Program-made: the position numbers and the translations under genes
Notes under the pieces: model-generated
What the model was told of the DNA's origin: nothing
The model's input: the letters and a program-made list of their open reading frames with translations, nothing else
Databases searched by the model: none
Shown here: positions 6,914 through 14,252 of the stretch, in pieces
Layout of the letters: each line of letters opens with the position of its first letter
Numbering within the stretch: position 1 is the stretch's first letter
Source: DASXAQ01 sp036406615
GTDB taxonomy: Bacteria > Actinomycetota > UBA4738
Direction of reading: 5' to 3'
DNA: 18,845 nt
NCBI GenBank assembly: GCA_036406615.1
Contig: DASXAQ010000124.1
Coordinates: 1 to 18,845, forward strand

Positions 6914-7882
6914 TCACAGGACCTTGTTCAGCGCCGCTTCGATCTCGGGCGCCATCGCGGGGCCCTCCGCGTGCCAACGGATGATCCCCTTGCCGTCCAC
7001 CACGACGGTCCACGGCTCTGTTTCCAGTTTCCAGGCCTTGAACCCCGGCGACTGGTTGGCGAGGGTCGCGGCCGGTGGCTTGTGGTCCGGCCCCGGCAGG
7101 AATTCCTCGACGTGAACGAAGTTCGCCTTGCCGGCCTTCGCCTGCGACACCAGGATCAGCTCGTCAAGGACGGGCCCGCACATCTGGCTCTGACACAGGA
7201 GCGGGGTGGAGAACGAGATCACGGTCGGCTTGCCGTTGGCCAGCGCCTTGTCCAGCGAGATCGAGTGCAGGTGGCACACGGGGATCCGCGTGCAGATCGC
7301 CTCGAGACCGTTCGTCGTGGTGGCCACCGGCGTCGCGACCGGAGTGGCCTTCGCCCCGATCTGGCACGGCACCTTGCCGCTCACGACCGGGAGCCCGCCG
7401 CTGCCGAACGCACGGTGCGAGCCGCTCTCGATCGTGGCCGCCACGAACCAGTTGCCCGTCTCGGGGATGTCGATGTCGGCGACGAACGTGCCGGGGATCA
7501 CGGTCTTGGGAGAGTGGTCGCCGGTCTTCCCGTAGCCGGTGAACTCGTACCAGGTGGACGCGTAGGGACCGCGCGCCTTCGCCGCCGGGTCCGTGGCGAG
7601 CCAGACCTCGGGCGAGCCGCTGGAGATGAGGGACCCGTCGGACGCGACCAGGTCGAAGCCGAACCGCTGCTTGCCGGGGTTCACCTTGGTGTTCGAGCTC
7701 AGCAGCGACAACTGCGTGGCGCCGTTCTTCATGGCGTTCATCGAGCCGGGCGCCCCGGACGGGGCCGCCCCGGTCGGGTTGTCGGTGGTCGAGCCCTTGG
7801 TGCACGCCGCCGCGACCGCGCCGAGGCCGAGCGCGCCGACCGCATGCAGGAACTGACGTCGCGAGGGGGTCGAGCCGAGCAT
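6914..7882 (-). CDS. Tat-exported, probably lipidated thioredoxin-fold protein
   Basis: A 322-residue protein. The ATG at 7882 is preferred over GTG 7891 because AGGGTGA sits just before it. The N-terminus is a twin-arginine signal (S-R8-R9-Q-F-L) with a hydrophobic stretch ending A-A-A-C27, a weak lipobox, so export folded and lipid anchoring are both plausible. Residues of about 60-185 form a beta-rich domain of unknown function. The C-terminal part (about 195-322) resembles a thioredoxin fold: a PTVISFSTP strand followed by C230-Q-S-Q-M-C235-G-P, and later W-T-V-V-V-D-G-K-G-I-I. The cysteine pair is CxxxxC, not CxxC, so normal thiol-disulfide exchange is unproven. A second cluster, C197-x5-C203-H-L-H206, could bind metal or form disulfides. 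Related proteins occur in actinobacteria without firm function. It is divergent from rpiA with a 59-bp spacer and convergent with the cyclic-di-GMP gene. Confidence 0.88.
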   Translation of the reverse strand: MLGSTPSRRQFLHAVGALGLGAVAAACTKGSTTDNPTGAAPSGAPGSMNAMKNGATQLSLLSSNTKVNPGKQRFGFDLVASDGSLISSGSPEVWLATDPAAKARGPYASTWYEFTGYGKTGDHSPKTVIPGTFVADIDIPETGNWFVAATIESGSHRAFGSGGLPVVSGKVPCQIGAKATPVATPVATTTNGLEAICTRIPVCHLHSISLDKALANGKPTVISFSTPLLCQSQMCGPVLDELILVSQAKAGKANFVHVEEFLPGPDHKPPAATLANQSPGFKAWKLETEPWTVVVDGKGIIRWHAEGPAMAPEIEAALNKVL

Positions 7883-7889
7883 GGTTATC

Positions 7890-7895
7890 ACCCTA
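7890..7895 (-). promoter_or_regulatory. -10-like hexamer before the Tat lipoprotein gene
   Basis: On the minus strand TAGGGT lies 7 nt before the ATG at 7882. It fits the TANNNT pattern seen before several starts in this window, but it also overlaps the likely ribosome site AGGGTGA. The reading as a promoter is therefore weak, and no good -35 was found. Confidence 0.25.
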
Positions 7896-7929
7896 GCGAA
7901 TGGATAGCGGTTTCGCGGGGTCGCTCGGA

Positions 7930-7935
7930 TAGCAT
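7930..7935 (+). promoter_or_regulatory. -10 element of a probably leaderless rpiA transcript
   Basis: TAGCAT ends 6 nt before the rpiA ATG at 7942, which is itself the expected transcription start. No Shine-Dalgarno sequence precedes the ATG, which fits a leaderless mRNA. No clear -35 was found at 16-19 bp. Confidence 0.4.
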
Positions 7936-7941
7936 GCGCGC

Positions 7942-8619
7942 ATGGCCGGCGACGATGAGCGCGATCTGCAGAAGCGCGCCGCAGCCGCCGCCGCGGCCGA
8001 CCTGGTGCAGGACGGGACGACCGTGGGGCTGGGGACCGGTTCGACCGTCGCGCTGTTCCTGCCCGCGCTGGCGCGCCGCGGCCTGTCGGTGCGCTGCGTC
8101 GCCACGTCGGAGGCGACCGAGCGCCAGGCTCGCGCGCTGGGCCTGGCGGTCGAACCGTTCGACGCCCGGATCGAACGGCTGGACCTTGCGGTGGACGGCG
8201 CGGACCAGGTGGACCCGGCCGGGTGGCTCGTGAAGGGCGGCGGTGGCGCCCAGACGCGAGAGAAGATCGTGGCCGCGGCGGCTGAGCGGTTCGCGGTGAT
8301 CGTGTCCGCGGACAAGGTGGTCGCCGCGATCGGTCCGCCGATCCCGCTGGAACTCATGCCGTTCGGGCTGGGGGCGACCCTGCGCCTGCTGTCGTCCCTC
8401 GGCGAGGTCCGCATCCGCGACGGCGCCGGCCCCACGCCCGACGGGGGCGTCCTGGCCGACTACATGGGGCCGGTCGGTGAGCCCGGCGAGCTCGCGGCAC
8501 GGCTTGCCGCGACGCCCGGCGTGGTCGACCACGGACTGTTCCCGCCAGAGATGGTGACCGAAGTGTTGATCGGCACCGCCGACGGGTCGGTCGAGCGCCG
8601 GGAGGTGCGGGCCCGCTAG
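7942..8619 (+). CDS. rpiA: ribose-5-phosphate isomerase A
   Basis: A 225-residue enzyme that interconverts ribose 5-phosphate and ribulose 5-phosphate in the cytosolic pentose phosphate pathway; its length is usual for the family (about 220). The phosphate loop G-L-G-T-G-S-T is at 29-35. The active-site block reads D85-G-A-D88-Q, then K98-G-G-G-G-A and T-R-E107-K. By family knowledge from the E. coli enzyme, these match D81, D84, K94 and the general base E103. The usual Glu after the second Asp is Gln here. The conserved P-I-P-L-E-L-M-P and V-V-D-H-G-L-F segments follow. The ATG was chosen for the -10 element 6 nt upstream; there is no ribosome site. The stop overlaps the stop of the convergent pmt gene by four bases (CTAG). 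No pentose phosphate partner gene is adjacent. Confidence 0.95.
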   Translation: MAGDDERDLQKRAAAAAAADLVQDGTTVGLGTGSTVALFLPALARRGLSVRCVATSEATERQARALGLAVEPFDARIERLDLAVDGADQVDPAGWLVKGGGGAQTREKIVAAAAERFAVIVSADKVVAAIGPPIPLELMPFGLGATLRLLSSLGEVRIRDGAGPTPDGGVLADYMGPVGEPGELAARLAATPGVVDHGLFPPEMVTEVLIGTADGSVERREVRAR

Positions 8620-10124
8620 ACCCAGTTCCAGAAGCACCAGCGCTGGCCCGCGCTGCAGCCGAACCAGATGCGCTGCTGCCACGCCGCATGCGAGATGGGG
8701 TCGCCGACGTAGACCGGCCAGAAGAAGAAGAACATCCCCACCGACAGCACCACCAGGACGCCCGCCACCCAGGCAAGCGACATCTCCCCGACGCGCGCAG
8801 CGGCCAGATCGCGCAGCCCGTATACGACGGCCAGCACCAGGAACGGCGTGATCGGCGCCATGTAGAAGAAGAAGCTCGTGCGCGCGACCAGGAACCACGG
8901 CAGGTACTGGAACGCGACCGTCGCGATGATGAATCCCGCCACCCAGTCGCGTCGCCGCCATCCCGCCACGGCCGCGTACGGCAGTGCGATCAGGCTGCCC
9001 CAGAAGATCATCGGGTTGCCGAGCGCGATGATCTCCGCCGGCGTGGAGCACGTCTTCGCGCACTGGTAGTAGTACGCCACGGGACGCATCAGCAGGATCC
9101 ACTTCCATGCGGCCGAGGCGTACGGGTGGGTCGCGCGCAGGTGGATCGAGTAGTCGGCCATCCCCTTCTGGACGCTCCACCAGTCCGAGAGCGCGAAACC
9201 GTGGTCGACCCACCAGCGCAGGTACGACGCCATGTACACGGCGATGGGGACCAGGACCAGGAACACGAAGATCCCGAAGCTCTCCTCCCGCAGGCCTTCC
9301 CAGAACGGGCCGTCGATGCCCGCCCGCGCCCGCCGCCCTCGCTCCCAGATGACCGAGAGCACGATCGCCGCCAGGAGTGCCTGCGCCCCAGACCATTTGG
9401 TGGCCACCGCTGCGCCGAACGCCAGCCCGGCGGCGATGCGCCACGGACGCACGATCGGCGACGGCACGCGGTCGGGCGGCAGCGCCAGCGGTTCGAACTG
9501 GCCCGTCGGCGCGAGCTCCGGCGTACGGCGCTGGGCCCACTGGCGGTCCAGCACCAGGAACAGGAACCCGGCCACGACGAACACCGTCAGGAAGATGTCG
9601 AGCATCGACACGCGCGACTGAACCAGGTTCAGCCCTTCGGTTGCCAGCAGCAGGCCCGAGACCGCCCCCCACAGCGCGCTGCCGAACAGCCGGAACCCCA
9701 GGATGCCCGCCAGCAGGACCGACACCGTACCGGCGATCGCCGAGGCGATCCGCCAACCGAACGGCCGGTTGCCGAATGCGGCGACCCCGCCGGCGATGAT
9801 CCACCGGCCCAGGGGTGGGTGCACCGTGAACGTCTGCTCGCCGGGTCCCTGCAGCTGGCACTGCTGCCACGGGATGCCGGCGTCGTAGCAGGCGTCCTTC
9901 GCGTAGTACACCTCGTCGAAGACGTACGTGTGCGGCGACGAAAGGTGCCACAGGCGAAGGCCCGCGGCCAGCGCGGTGACCGCGATGATCAGCACCCAGA
10001 AGCGGGTGAACCAGGGTCGGCGGGCGAACCGCTGCGCCCGCGTGCCGCGGACGGAGCCCTGATCGGTCTCGACGGCGATGCCGGAGCCCTCGGGCGGGAG
10101 ATCGGTCGGCGGCGCTTGGGCCAT
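8616..10124 (-). CDS. pmt: dolichyl-/polyprenyl-phosphate-mannose protein mannosyltransferase (PMT family, GT39)
   Basis: A 502-residue polytopic membrane protein. ATG 10124 was chosen because TATCCT lies 9 nt upstream and protein-like sequence begins there. A cytoplasmic N-terminus of about 40 residues precedes the first helix (about 42-59). The following extracytoplasmic loop carries F-D70-E71-V-Y-Y-A-K-D, the acidic pair that is catalytic in the PMT family. H-P-P-L-G-R-W follows, a hallmark of the same fold. Many hydrophobic segments and a C-terminal W/F/Y-rich region (4TMC type) complete it. The family moves mannose from a polyprenyl-phosphate donor to Ser/Thr of proteins crossing the membrane via Sec. 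Its place beside rsmI matches M. tuberculosis Rv1002c, recalled from memory. Neighbouring secreted propellers rich in Ser/Thr are possible substrates; this is inference. Divergent from the BNR gene, and its stop shares CTAG with rpiA. Confidence 0.93.
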   Translation of the reverse strand: MAQAPPTDLPPEGSGIAVETDQGSVRGTRAQRFARRPWFTRFWVLIIAVTALAAGLRLWHLSSPHTYVFDEVYYAKDACYDAGIPWQQCQLQGPGEQTFTVHPPLGRWIIAGGVAAFGNRPFGWRIASAIAGTVSVLLAGILGFRLFGSALWGAVSGLLLATEGLNLVQSRVSMLDIFLTVFVVAGFLFLVLDRQWAQRRTPELAPTGQFEPLALPPDRVPSPIVRPWRIAAGLAFGAAVATKWSGAQALLAAIVLSVIWERGRRARAGIDGPFWEGLREESFGIFVFLVLVPIAVYMASYLRWWVDHGFALSDWWSVQKGMADYSIHLRATHPYASAAWKWILLMRPVAYYYQCAKTCSTPAEIIALGNPMIFWGSLIALPYAAVAGWRRRDWVAGFIIATVAFQYLPWFLVARTSFFFYMAPITPFLVLAVVYGLRDLAAARVGEMSLAWVAGVLVVLSVGMFFFFWPVYVGDPISHAAWQQRIWFGCSAGQRWCFWNWV

Positions 10125-10133
10125 TGAGGCCCG

Positions 10134-10139
10134 AGGATA
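10134..10139 (-). promoter_or_regulatory. -10-like element before pmt
   Basis: TATCCT on the minus strand ends 9 nt before the pmt ATG at 10124. No Shine-Dalgarno is present between them, consistent with a leaderless or near-leaderless transcript. The -35 region is not recognisable. Confidence 0.35.
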
Positions 10140-10152
10140 GCCGCGACCGCCG

Positions 10153-10182
10153 TTCACGAACGCTCGGCCGGGGGCGTAGACT
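10153..10182 (+). promoter_or_regulatory. candidate promoter of the BNR-repeat gene
   Basis: TTCACG (10153-10158, four of six to the -35 consensus), an 18-bp spacer and TAGACT (10177-10182) lie 47 bp before the GTG at 10229. This leaves a leader of about 40 nt that ends in a strong AAAGGGGGAAG ribosome site. Confidence 0.45.
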
Positions 10183-10228
10183 GCGTCGGGCTCGATTTGT
10201 CCGGGTTGCCACATCGAAAGGGGGAAGA

Positions 10229-11707
10229 GTGGATTCGGCACGAATGATTCGCAGTGCCACTCGCGCGGCGGTCCTGGTGGGCGCGCTGGTCTTCTCGATC
10301 GGGCTGGTCGGTCAGGCGCTGGCCGCGGTCCCGTTGACCACCGTGAGCACCGACCCGTACACCAACAGCAGCAGCTATCACGCCACACAGGTCGAGCCGG
10401 ACACGTTCGCGTCCGGGTCGACCATCGTGAGCACCTTCCAGAGCGGCCGGTTCGAGGACGGCGGCGCCTCGAATCTGGGCTGGGCGACCTCGACCGACGG
10501 CGGGTCGTCCTGGACCCACGGGTTCCTGCCGCAGACGACGGTGTTCGCGACGCCGGCCGGGCCGTGGGCGCGCATCAGCGACCCCTCGGTCGCGTTCGAC
10601 CCGAAGCACGGCGTGTGGATGATCTCCGGCCTCGCGATCAACAGCGCGGCGGTCGGCAAGGCCGTGATCGTCAACCGCTCGCGCGACGGCCTGACGTGGC
10701 AGCGGCCCGTGACCGTCTCCAAAGGCGGCGGTGCCGACTTCTACGACAAGGACTGGATCGCGTGCGACGGGACCCCGTCCAGCCCGTTCTACGGCAACTG
10801 CTACGTCGAGTGGGACAACGCCAACGCCGGCAACGTGCTGATGATGGCCCGCTCGACCGACGGGGGCCGCCACTGGACGATGTCGAACACGCCGAGCGCG
10901 GCCGTGATCGGCGGCCAGCCCGTGGCGCAGCCGAACGGCAACGTCGTCGTGCCGATCGACGACGCGTTCGAGGGCTCCGTGGAGGCGTTCGTCTCGACCA
11001 ACGGGGGAGCCAGCTACACAGGCCCCAATACAGTCTCGAGCCTCCAGACTCACTTCGTCGCCGGCAACCTGCGGACCGACGCGCTCCCCTCGGCGGCCGT
11101 CGACGCCTCGGGCACCGTGTACGTCGCGTGGCAGGACTGCCGGTTCCGCAGCAGCTGCTCGGCCAACGACATCGTGTTCAGCACGTCGACCGACGGCGTC
11201 CACTGGTCGGCGGTCAAGCGCGTGCCGTTCGCGGCCACGTCGTCGCCGATGGACTTCTTCATCCCGGGCATCGACGTCCAGCCGGGAACCTCGGGATCGA
11301 CGGCTCACGTCGGCGTCGCTTCGTACGCGTACACGAACAAGAGTTGCAACACGTCGACGTGCCAGCTCGAGGTCGTCTTCTCCTCGTCGACCAACGGCGG
11401 CGCCACGTGGTCCTCGACCACCACGGTCCTCGGGCCGCTGAAGCTCACCTGGCTGCCCCTGACGAACCAGGGGTACATGGTGGGCGACTACATCTCCACT
11501 TCGTTCGCCGGGTCGAACGCGTTCCCAGTTGTGGCCAACGCGACGGCGGCGAGCTGCTCGCAGAACGTCGTCGGCTCGTGCAACGAGTTCATGGTCGCGC
11601 CGACGTCGGGGCTGGCGGCGACGGGCGGTTCCCGCCCCGCGGGCACCCGCCCGGTGGCCGGCGCACGCTCCGACCACCCGCAGGGGGGCGCGAAGACCGC
11701 CTTTTGA
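10229..11707 (+). CDS. secreted BNR/Asp-box (sialidase-fold) repeat protein
   Basis: A 492-residue protein with a GTG start; AAAGGGGGAAG directly upstream decides it. A signal peptide spans about residues 1-33 and ends L-A-A. The mature protein has at least six Asp-box-like motifs: STDGGSSW, SRDGLTW, STDGGRHW, STNGGASY, STDGVHW and STNGGATW. These are the turns that mark sialidase-fold six-bladed propellers. I do not see the sialidase arginine triad or other catalytic residues, so hydrolase activity is not claimed; many such proteins are only binding domains. Several Cys occur in closely spaced pairs (for example D-C-R-F-R-S-S-C), which suits an extracytoplasmic protein with disulfides. The last 30 residues are Gly/Pro/Arg-rich and may be disordered. 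The gene has its own promoter and terminator and sits between pmt and rsmI. It looks like an independent unit inserted in a conserved housekeeping block. Confidence 0.9.
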   Translation: MDSARMIRSATRAAVLVGALVFSIGLVGQALAAVPLTTVSTDPYTNSSSYHATQVEPDTFASGSTIVSTFQSGRFEDGGASNLGWATSTDGGSSWTHGFLPQTTVFATPAGPWARISDPSVAFDPKHGVWMISGLAINSAAVGKAVIVNRSRDGLTWQRPVTVSKGGGADFYDKDWIACDGTPSSPFYGNCYVEWDNANAGNVLMMARSTDGGRHWTMSNTPSAAVIGGQPVAQPNGNVVVPIDDAFEGSVEAFVSTNGGASYTGPNTVSSLQTHFVAGNLRTDALPSAAVDASGTVYVAWQDCRFRSSCSANDIVFSTSTDGVHWSAVKRVPFAATSSPMDFFIPGIDVQPGTSGSTAHVGVASYAYTNKSCNTSTCQLEVVFSSSTNGGATWSSTTTVLGPLKLTWLPLTNQGYMVGDYISTSFAGSNAFPVVANATAASCSQNVVGSCNEFMVAPTSGLAATGGSRPAGTRPVAGARSDHPQGGAKTAF

Positions 11708-11734
11708 CGGCGTCGATCACGGCACCCCGCAATC

Positions 11735-11770
11735 GGGGGCGGTGGGCCCATTGGTCCGCCGCCCCCGTTT
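11735..11770 (+). terminator. strong intrinsic terminator after the BNR gene
   Basis: A 14-bp stem (left arm 11735-11748, right arm 11753-11766) closes on a CATT tetraloop. It has twelve Watson-Crick and two G-T pairs and is followed by GTTT. The stop of the BNR gene is 27 nt upstream and the rsmI start 20 nt downstream, so it should insulate rsmI from read-through. The T-run is short, as is common in high-GC actinobacteria. Confidence 0.75.
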
Positions 11771-11778
11771 CGCGTCCC

Positions 11779-11784
11779 CATAAT
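11779..11784 (+). promoter_or_regulatory. -10 element of a probably leaderless rsmI transcript
   Basis: CATAAT (five of six to TATAAT) ends 6 nt before the rsmI GTG at 11791, directly downstream of the terminator hairpin. No ribosome site precedes the GTG. A convincing -35 was not found. Confidence 0.45.
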
Positions 11785-11790
11785 CGAGAC

Positions 11791-12627
11791 GTGACCGGCA
11801 CCCTGTTCGTGGTGGGGACCCCCATCGGCAACCTCGAGGATCTGTCCGAGCGCGCCAGGGCCACCCTGGCCTCGGTCGACCTGGTGGCGGCGGAGGATAC
11901 CCGTCGAGCCGGCCGCCTGCTGCAGCACCTGGGGGTACATGCCCGCCTGGTGTCGCTGTTCGACGCGAACGAGGCGGCCAGAGTCCCCGAGCTCCTGGAG
12001 CGGCTGCGTGCCGGCGACGACGTGGCGCTCATCTCCGACGCCGGCATGCCGGGCGTCTCGGATCCCGGGTACCGGGTGGTCGCGGCCTGTGCCGACGCCG
12101 GGGTGCCCGTCGACGTCGTCCCCGGGCCCTCCTCGGCCATCGCGGCGCTGGTGGTCTCGGGGTTACCGACGGACCGATTCGCCTTCGAGGGATTTCTGCC
12201 ACGCGGAGGCAAGGCTCGCGCCGAACGGTTCGCCGCGCTGGCCGGCGATCCTCGCACCGTCGTGATCTTCGAATCGCCACGGCGCGTGGCCGCGACGCTC
12301 GCCGACGCCGCCGCGGCGCTCGGCGAGCGTCGCGCCGTCGTGGCCCGGGAGCTGACGAAGCTGCATCAGGAGGTGTTGCGCGGCAGCCTGTCTCAGCTCG
12401 CGGAAGACCTGCGCGAGCGCGAGCTGAAGGGCGAGGTCGTTCTGGTGGTCGAAGGCGCCCGCGACGACGGTGGCGGGAAGGATCGGATGCCCGAGGCGGT
12501 GGAGATCGCTCGCCGACTCGTCGACGACGGCGCGAAGAAACGTGCGGCGGCACGCGAGGCTGCCTCACGGACCGGCGTGGCCTCCGGCGAGGTGTACGAG
12601 CACCTGCTGAACCGAGCGAGCGAGTGA
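11791..12627 (+). CDS. rsmI: 16S rRNA (cytidine1402-2'-O)-methyltransferase
   Basis: A 278-residue protein of normal family length with a GTG start. It uses S-adenosylmethionine to methylate the 2'-OH of C1402 in the decoding centre of 16S rRNA. The tetrapyrrole-methylase-like fold is seen in ordered motifs: G-T-P-I-G-N-L-E-D-L-S near residue 10, A-E-D-T-R-R at about 34, S-D-A-G-M-P-G-V-S-D-P-G at about 83, V-P-G-P-S-S at about 110 and F-E-S-P-R-R at about 155. The short C-terminal helical region (K-K-R-A-A-A-R-E-A) is typical. There is no ribosome site, and a -10 hexamer lies 6 nt upstream, so the mRNA is probably leaderless. The stop TGA lies inside a tetranucleotide repeat. Adjacency to pmt upstream and metG downstream is the usual actinobacterial order. 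Confidence 0.96.
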   Translation: MTGTLFVVGTPIGNLEDLSERARATLASVDLVAAEDTRRAGRLLQHLGVHARLVSLFDANEAARVPELLERLRAGDDVALISDAGMPGVSDPGYRVVAACADAGVPVDVVPGPSSAIAALVVSGLPTDRFAFEGFLPRGGKARAERFAALAGDPRTVVIFESPRRVAATLADAAAALGERRAVVARELTKLHQEVLRGSLSQLAEDLRERELKGEVVLVVEGARDDGGGKDRMPEAVEIARRLVDDGAKKRAAAREAASRTGVASGEVYEHLLNRASE

Positions 12628-12636
12628 GCGAGTGAG
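12613..12636 (+). repeat. six-copy YGAG microsatellite spanning the rsmI stop codon
   Basis: Six consecutive tetranucleotides of the form CGAG or TGAG run from 12613 to 12636; the rsmI stop TGA is at 12625-12627. Gain or loss of one unit before the stop would change the frame and the last residues of RsmI. Confidence 0.7.
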
Positions 12637-12662
12637 GCGGCCCCGTCGGCGATCGAGAGCCG

Positions 12663-12691
12663 TCGAGGTGGACGCGGCCCGGCCCTAGAAT
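12663..12691 (+). promoter_or_regulatory. candidate promoter of metG, near-leaderless
   Basis: TAGAAT (12686-12691, five of six to TATAAT) follows a weak -35 TCGAGG (12663-12668) after 17 bp. The metG GTG is at 12701, so transcription would begin within about 4 nt of the start codon. No Shine-Dalgarno is present. Confidence 0.5.
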
Positions 12692-12700
12692 GGCCGCACC

Positions 12701-14239
12701 GTGAAGGACACCTTCTACATCACCTCACCCATCTACTACCCGAACGACGTGCCGCACGTCGGCCACGCGTACGACGCGGTGGCGGTCGACTTCGTGGCGC
12801 GGTTCCACCGGCTTCGGGGAGAGCGGGTCCTGCATCTCACGGGCACCGACGAGCACGGGCTGAAGCTCCAGCGCGCCGCGGAGGCGGCCGGGGTCCCTCC
12901 CGCCCGGTGGGTCGACGAGATGGAGCCCCGCTGGCGCGACGTCTGGGCCCGCCTGGACATCGCCTACGACGATTACATCCGCACGACCGAGCCCCGGCAC
13001 CGGGCGGCCGTGGCCGCCCTGCTCGACGCCGTCCACGACAACGGCCGCGAGGACATCTACCTGGGGATCTACGAGGGCCTGTACTGCGTGTCGTGCGAGC
13101 TCTACTACGCAGAGGACGACCTTCTGGAGGGCGGCCTGTGCCCGATCCACGAGCGCCCGGTCGAGCACATGAAGGAGGAGAACTACTTCTTCCGCCTGTC
13201 CGCGTACCGCGATCGGCTGCTCGAGCGATACGAAGCGGACCCCCTGGCCGTCCAGCCCGACGTCCGCCGCAACGAGGTCATGGCGATCCTTCGAGGCGGG
13301 CTGCAGGACTTCTCGATCTCGCGGACCTCCTTCGACTGGGGCATCCCGATCCCCTGGGATCCCGCCCACATCACCTACGTGTGGTTCGACGCGCTCACGA
13401 ACTACATCACGGCGGCCGGGTACGGCAGCGACCCCGAGGCGTTCGCGCGGGTGTGGCCGGCCGACGTCCACATGATCGGCAAGGACATCCTTCGCCAGCA
13501 CGCCGTGTACTGGCCGGCCATGCTGATGGCCGCGGGGATCGAACCGCCGCGCCAGGTCTGGGCCCACGGGTTCCTGACGGTCGGCGGCAAGAAGATGGGG
13601 AAGTCCAACGCCACCGGCATCCATCCCTTCGACCTGATCGACCGGGTCGGGGCCGACTCGTACCGGTACTACTTCATGCGCGAGATCCCGTTCGGCCAGG
13701 ACGGGAGCTTCTCGCTGGAGTCGATGATCGAACGCCACAACGCCGACCTGGCCAACGGGCTCGGCAACCTGGCCAGCCGGGTGCTGGCGATGCTGGACTC
13801 CTACTTCGAGGGCACCGTCCCGCAGGCCGACCCGACGGCCGAGGCCCGGTCGCTCCCGGCCGTGGTGGCCGACGTCGCCGCACGGTTCGACGCGAACATG
13901 TCCCGTGTGGAGCTGTCCCAGGCGCTGGCCACGTTGTGGGAGATCGTGGCCGAGGCGAACCGGTACCTCGTGGAGACCGCCCCCTGGGCGCTGGCCAAGG
14001 ACGAGGCCAGCCGCGAGCGCCTGGCCGGCGTCCTCTACGCGGCCGCCGAGACCCTTCGCGTCATGGCCGTGCTGACGCAGCCGATCATGCCCGGCGCGGC
14101 ATCGCGACTGTGGACCCAGCTCGGCATTGGTGAGGCCCTGGCAGACCAGCGGCTGCCGGGTGCCGCCGCGTGGGGGCAGCTGGCGCCCGGGACGAAGATC
14201 TCGCGCGGGGATCCGCTGTTCCCGCGCCTCGAGGCCTAA
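12701..14239 (+). CDS. metG: methionyl-tRNA synthetase
   Basis: A 512-residue class I synthetase that charges tRNA-Met for initiation and elongation. The HIGH signature is P-H19-V-G-H22 and the KMSKS loop reads K298-M-G-K-S302, a variant with Gly in the third place. A single zinc knuckle, C129-x2-C132 and C147-P-I-H150, matches the C/C/C/H set of the Thermus thermophilus enzyme. Other family signatures are LTGTDEHGLK, VWFDALTNY and FGQDGSFS. The protein ends after the anticodon-binding helical domain and lacks the C-terminal tRNA-binding extension found in E. coli MetRS; this is normal for the short actinobacterial form. The GTG start is supported by the -10 element at 12686 and by the usual K-D-T-F-Y-I-T-S-P-I-Y-Y opening. 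tatD follows after 13 nt, probably co-transcribed. Confidence 0.97.
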   Translation: MKDTFYITSPIYYPNDVPHVGHAYDAVAVDFVARFHRLRGERVLHLTGTDEHGLKLQRAAEAAGVPPARWVDEMEPRWRDVWARLDIAYDDYIRTTEPRHRAAVAALLDAVHDNGREDIYLGIYEGLYCVSCELYYAEDDLLEGGLCPIHERPVEHMKEENYFFRLSAYRDRLLERYEADPLAVQPDVRRNEVMAILRGGLQDFSISRTSFDWGIPIPWDPAHITYVWFDALTNYITAAGYGSDPEAFARVWPADVHMIGKDILRQHAVYWPAMLMAAGIEPPRQVWAHGFLTVGGKKMGKSNATGIHPFDLIDRVGADSYRYYFMREIPFGQDGSFSLESMIERHNADLANGLGNLASRVLAMLDSYFEGTVPQADPTAEARSLPAVVADVAARFDANMSRVELSQALATLWEIVAEANRYLVETAPWALAKDEASRERLAGVLYAAAETLRVMAVLTQPIMPGAASRLWTQLGIGEALADQRLPGAAAWGQLAPGTKISRGDPLFPRLEA

Positions 14240-14252
14240 CCCTCGACCGCCG

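Noticed and set aside
7888..10260. 790-codon minus-strand frame overlapping rpiA and pmt
   Set aside because: It is a shadow of pmt in another frame joined to antisense of rpiA. The pmt frame has membrane helices and the DE motif.
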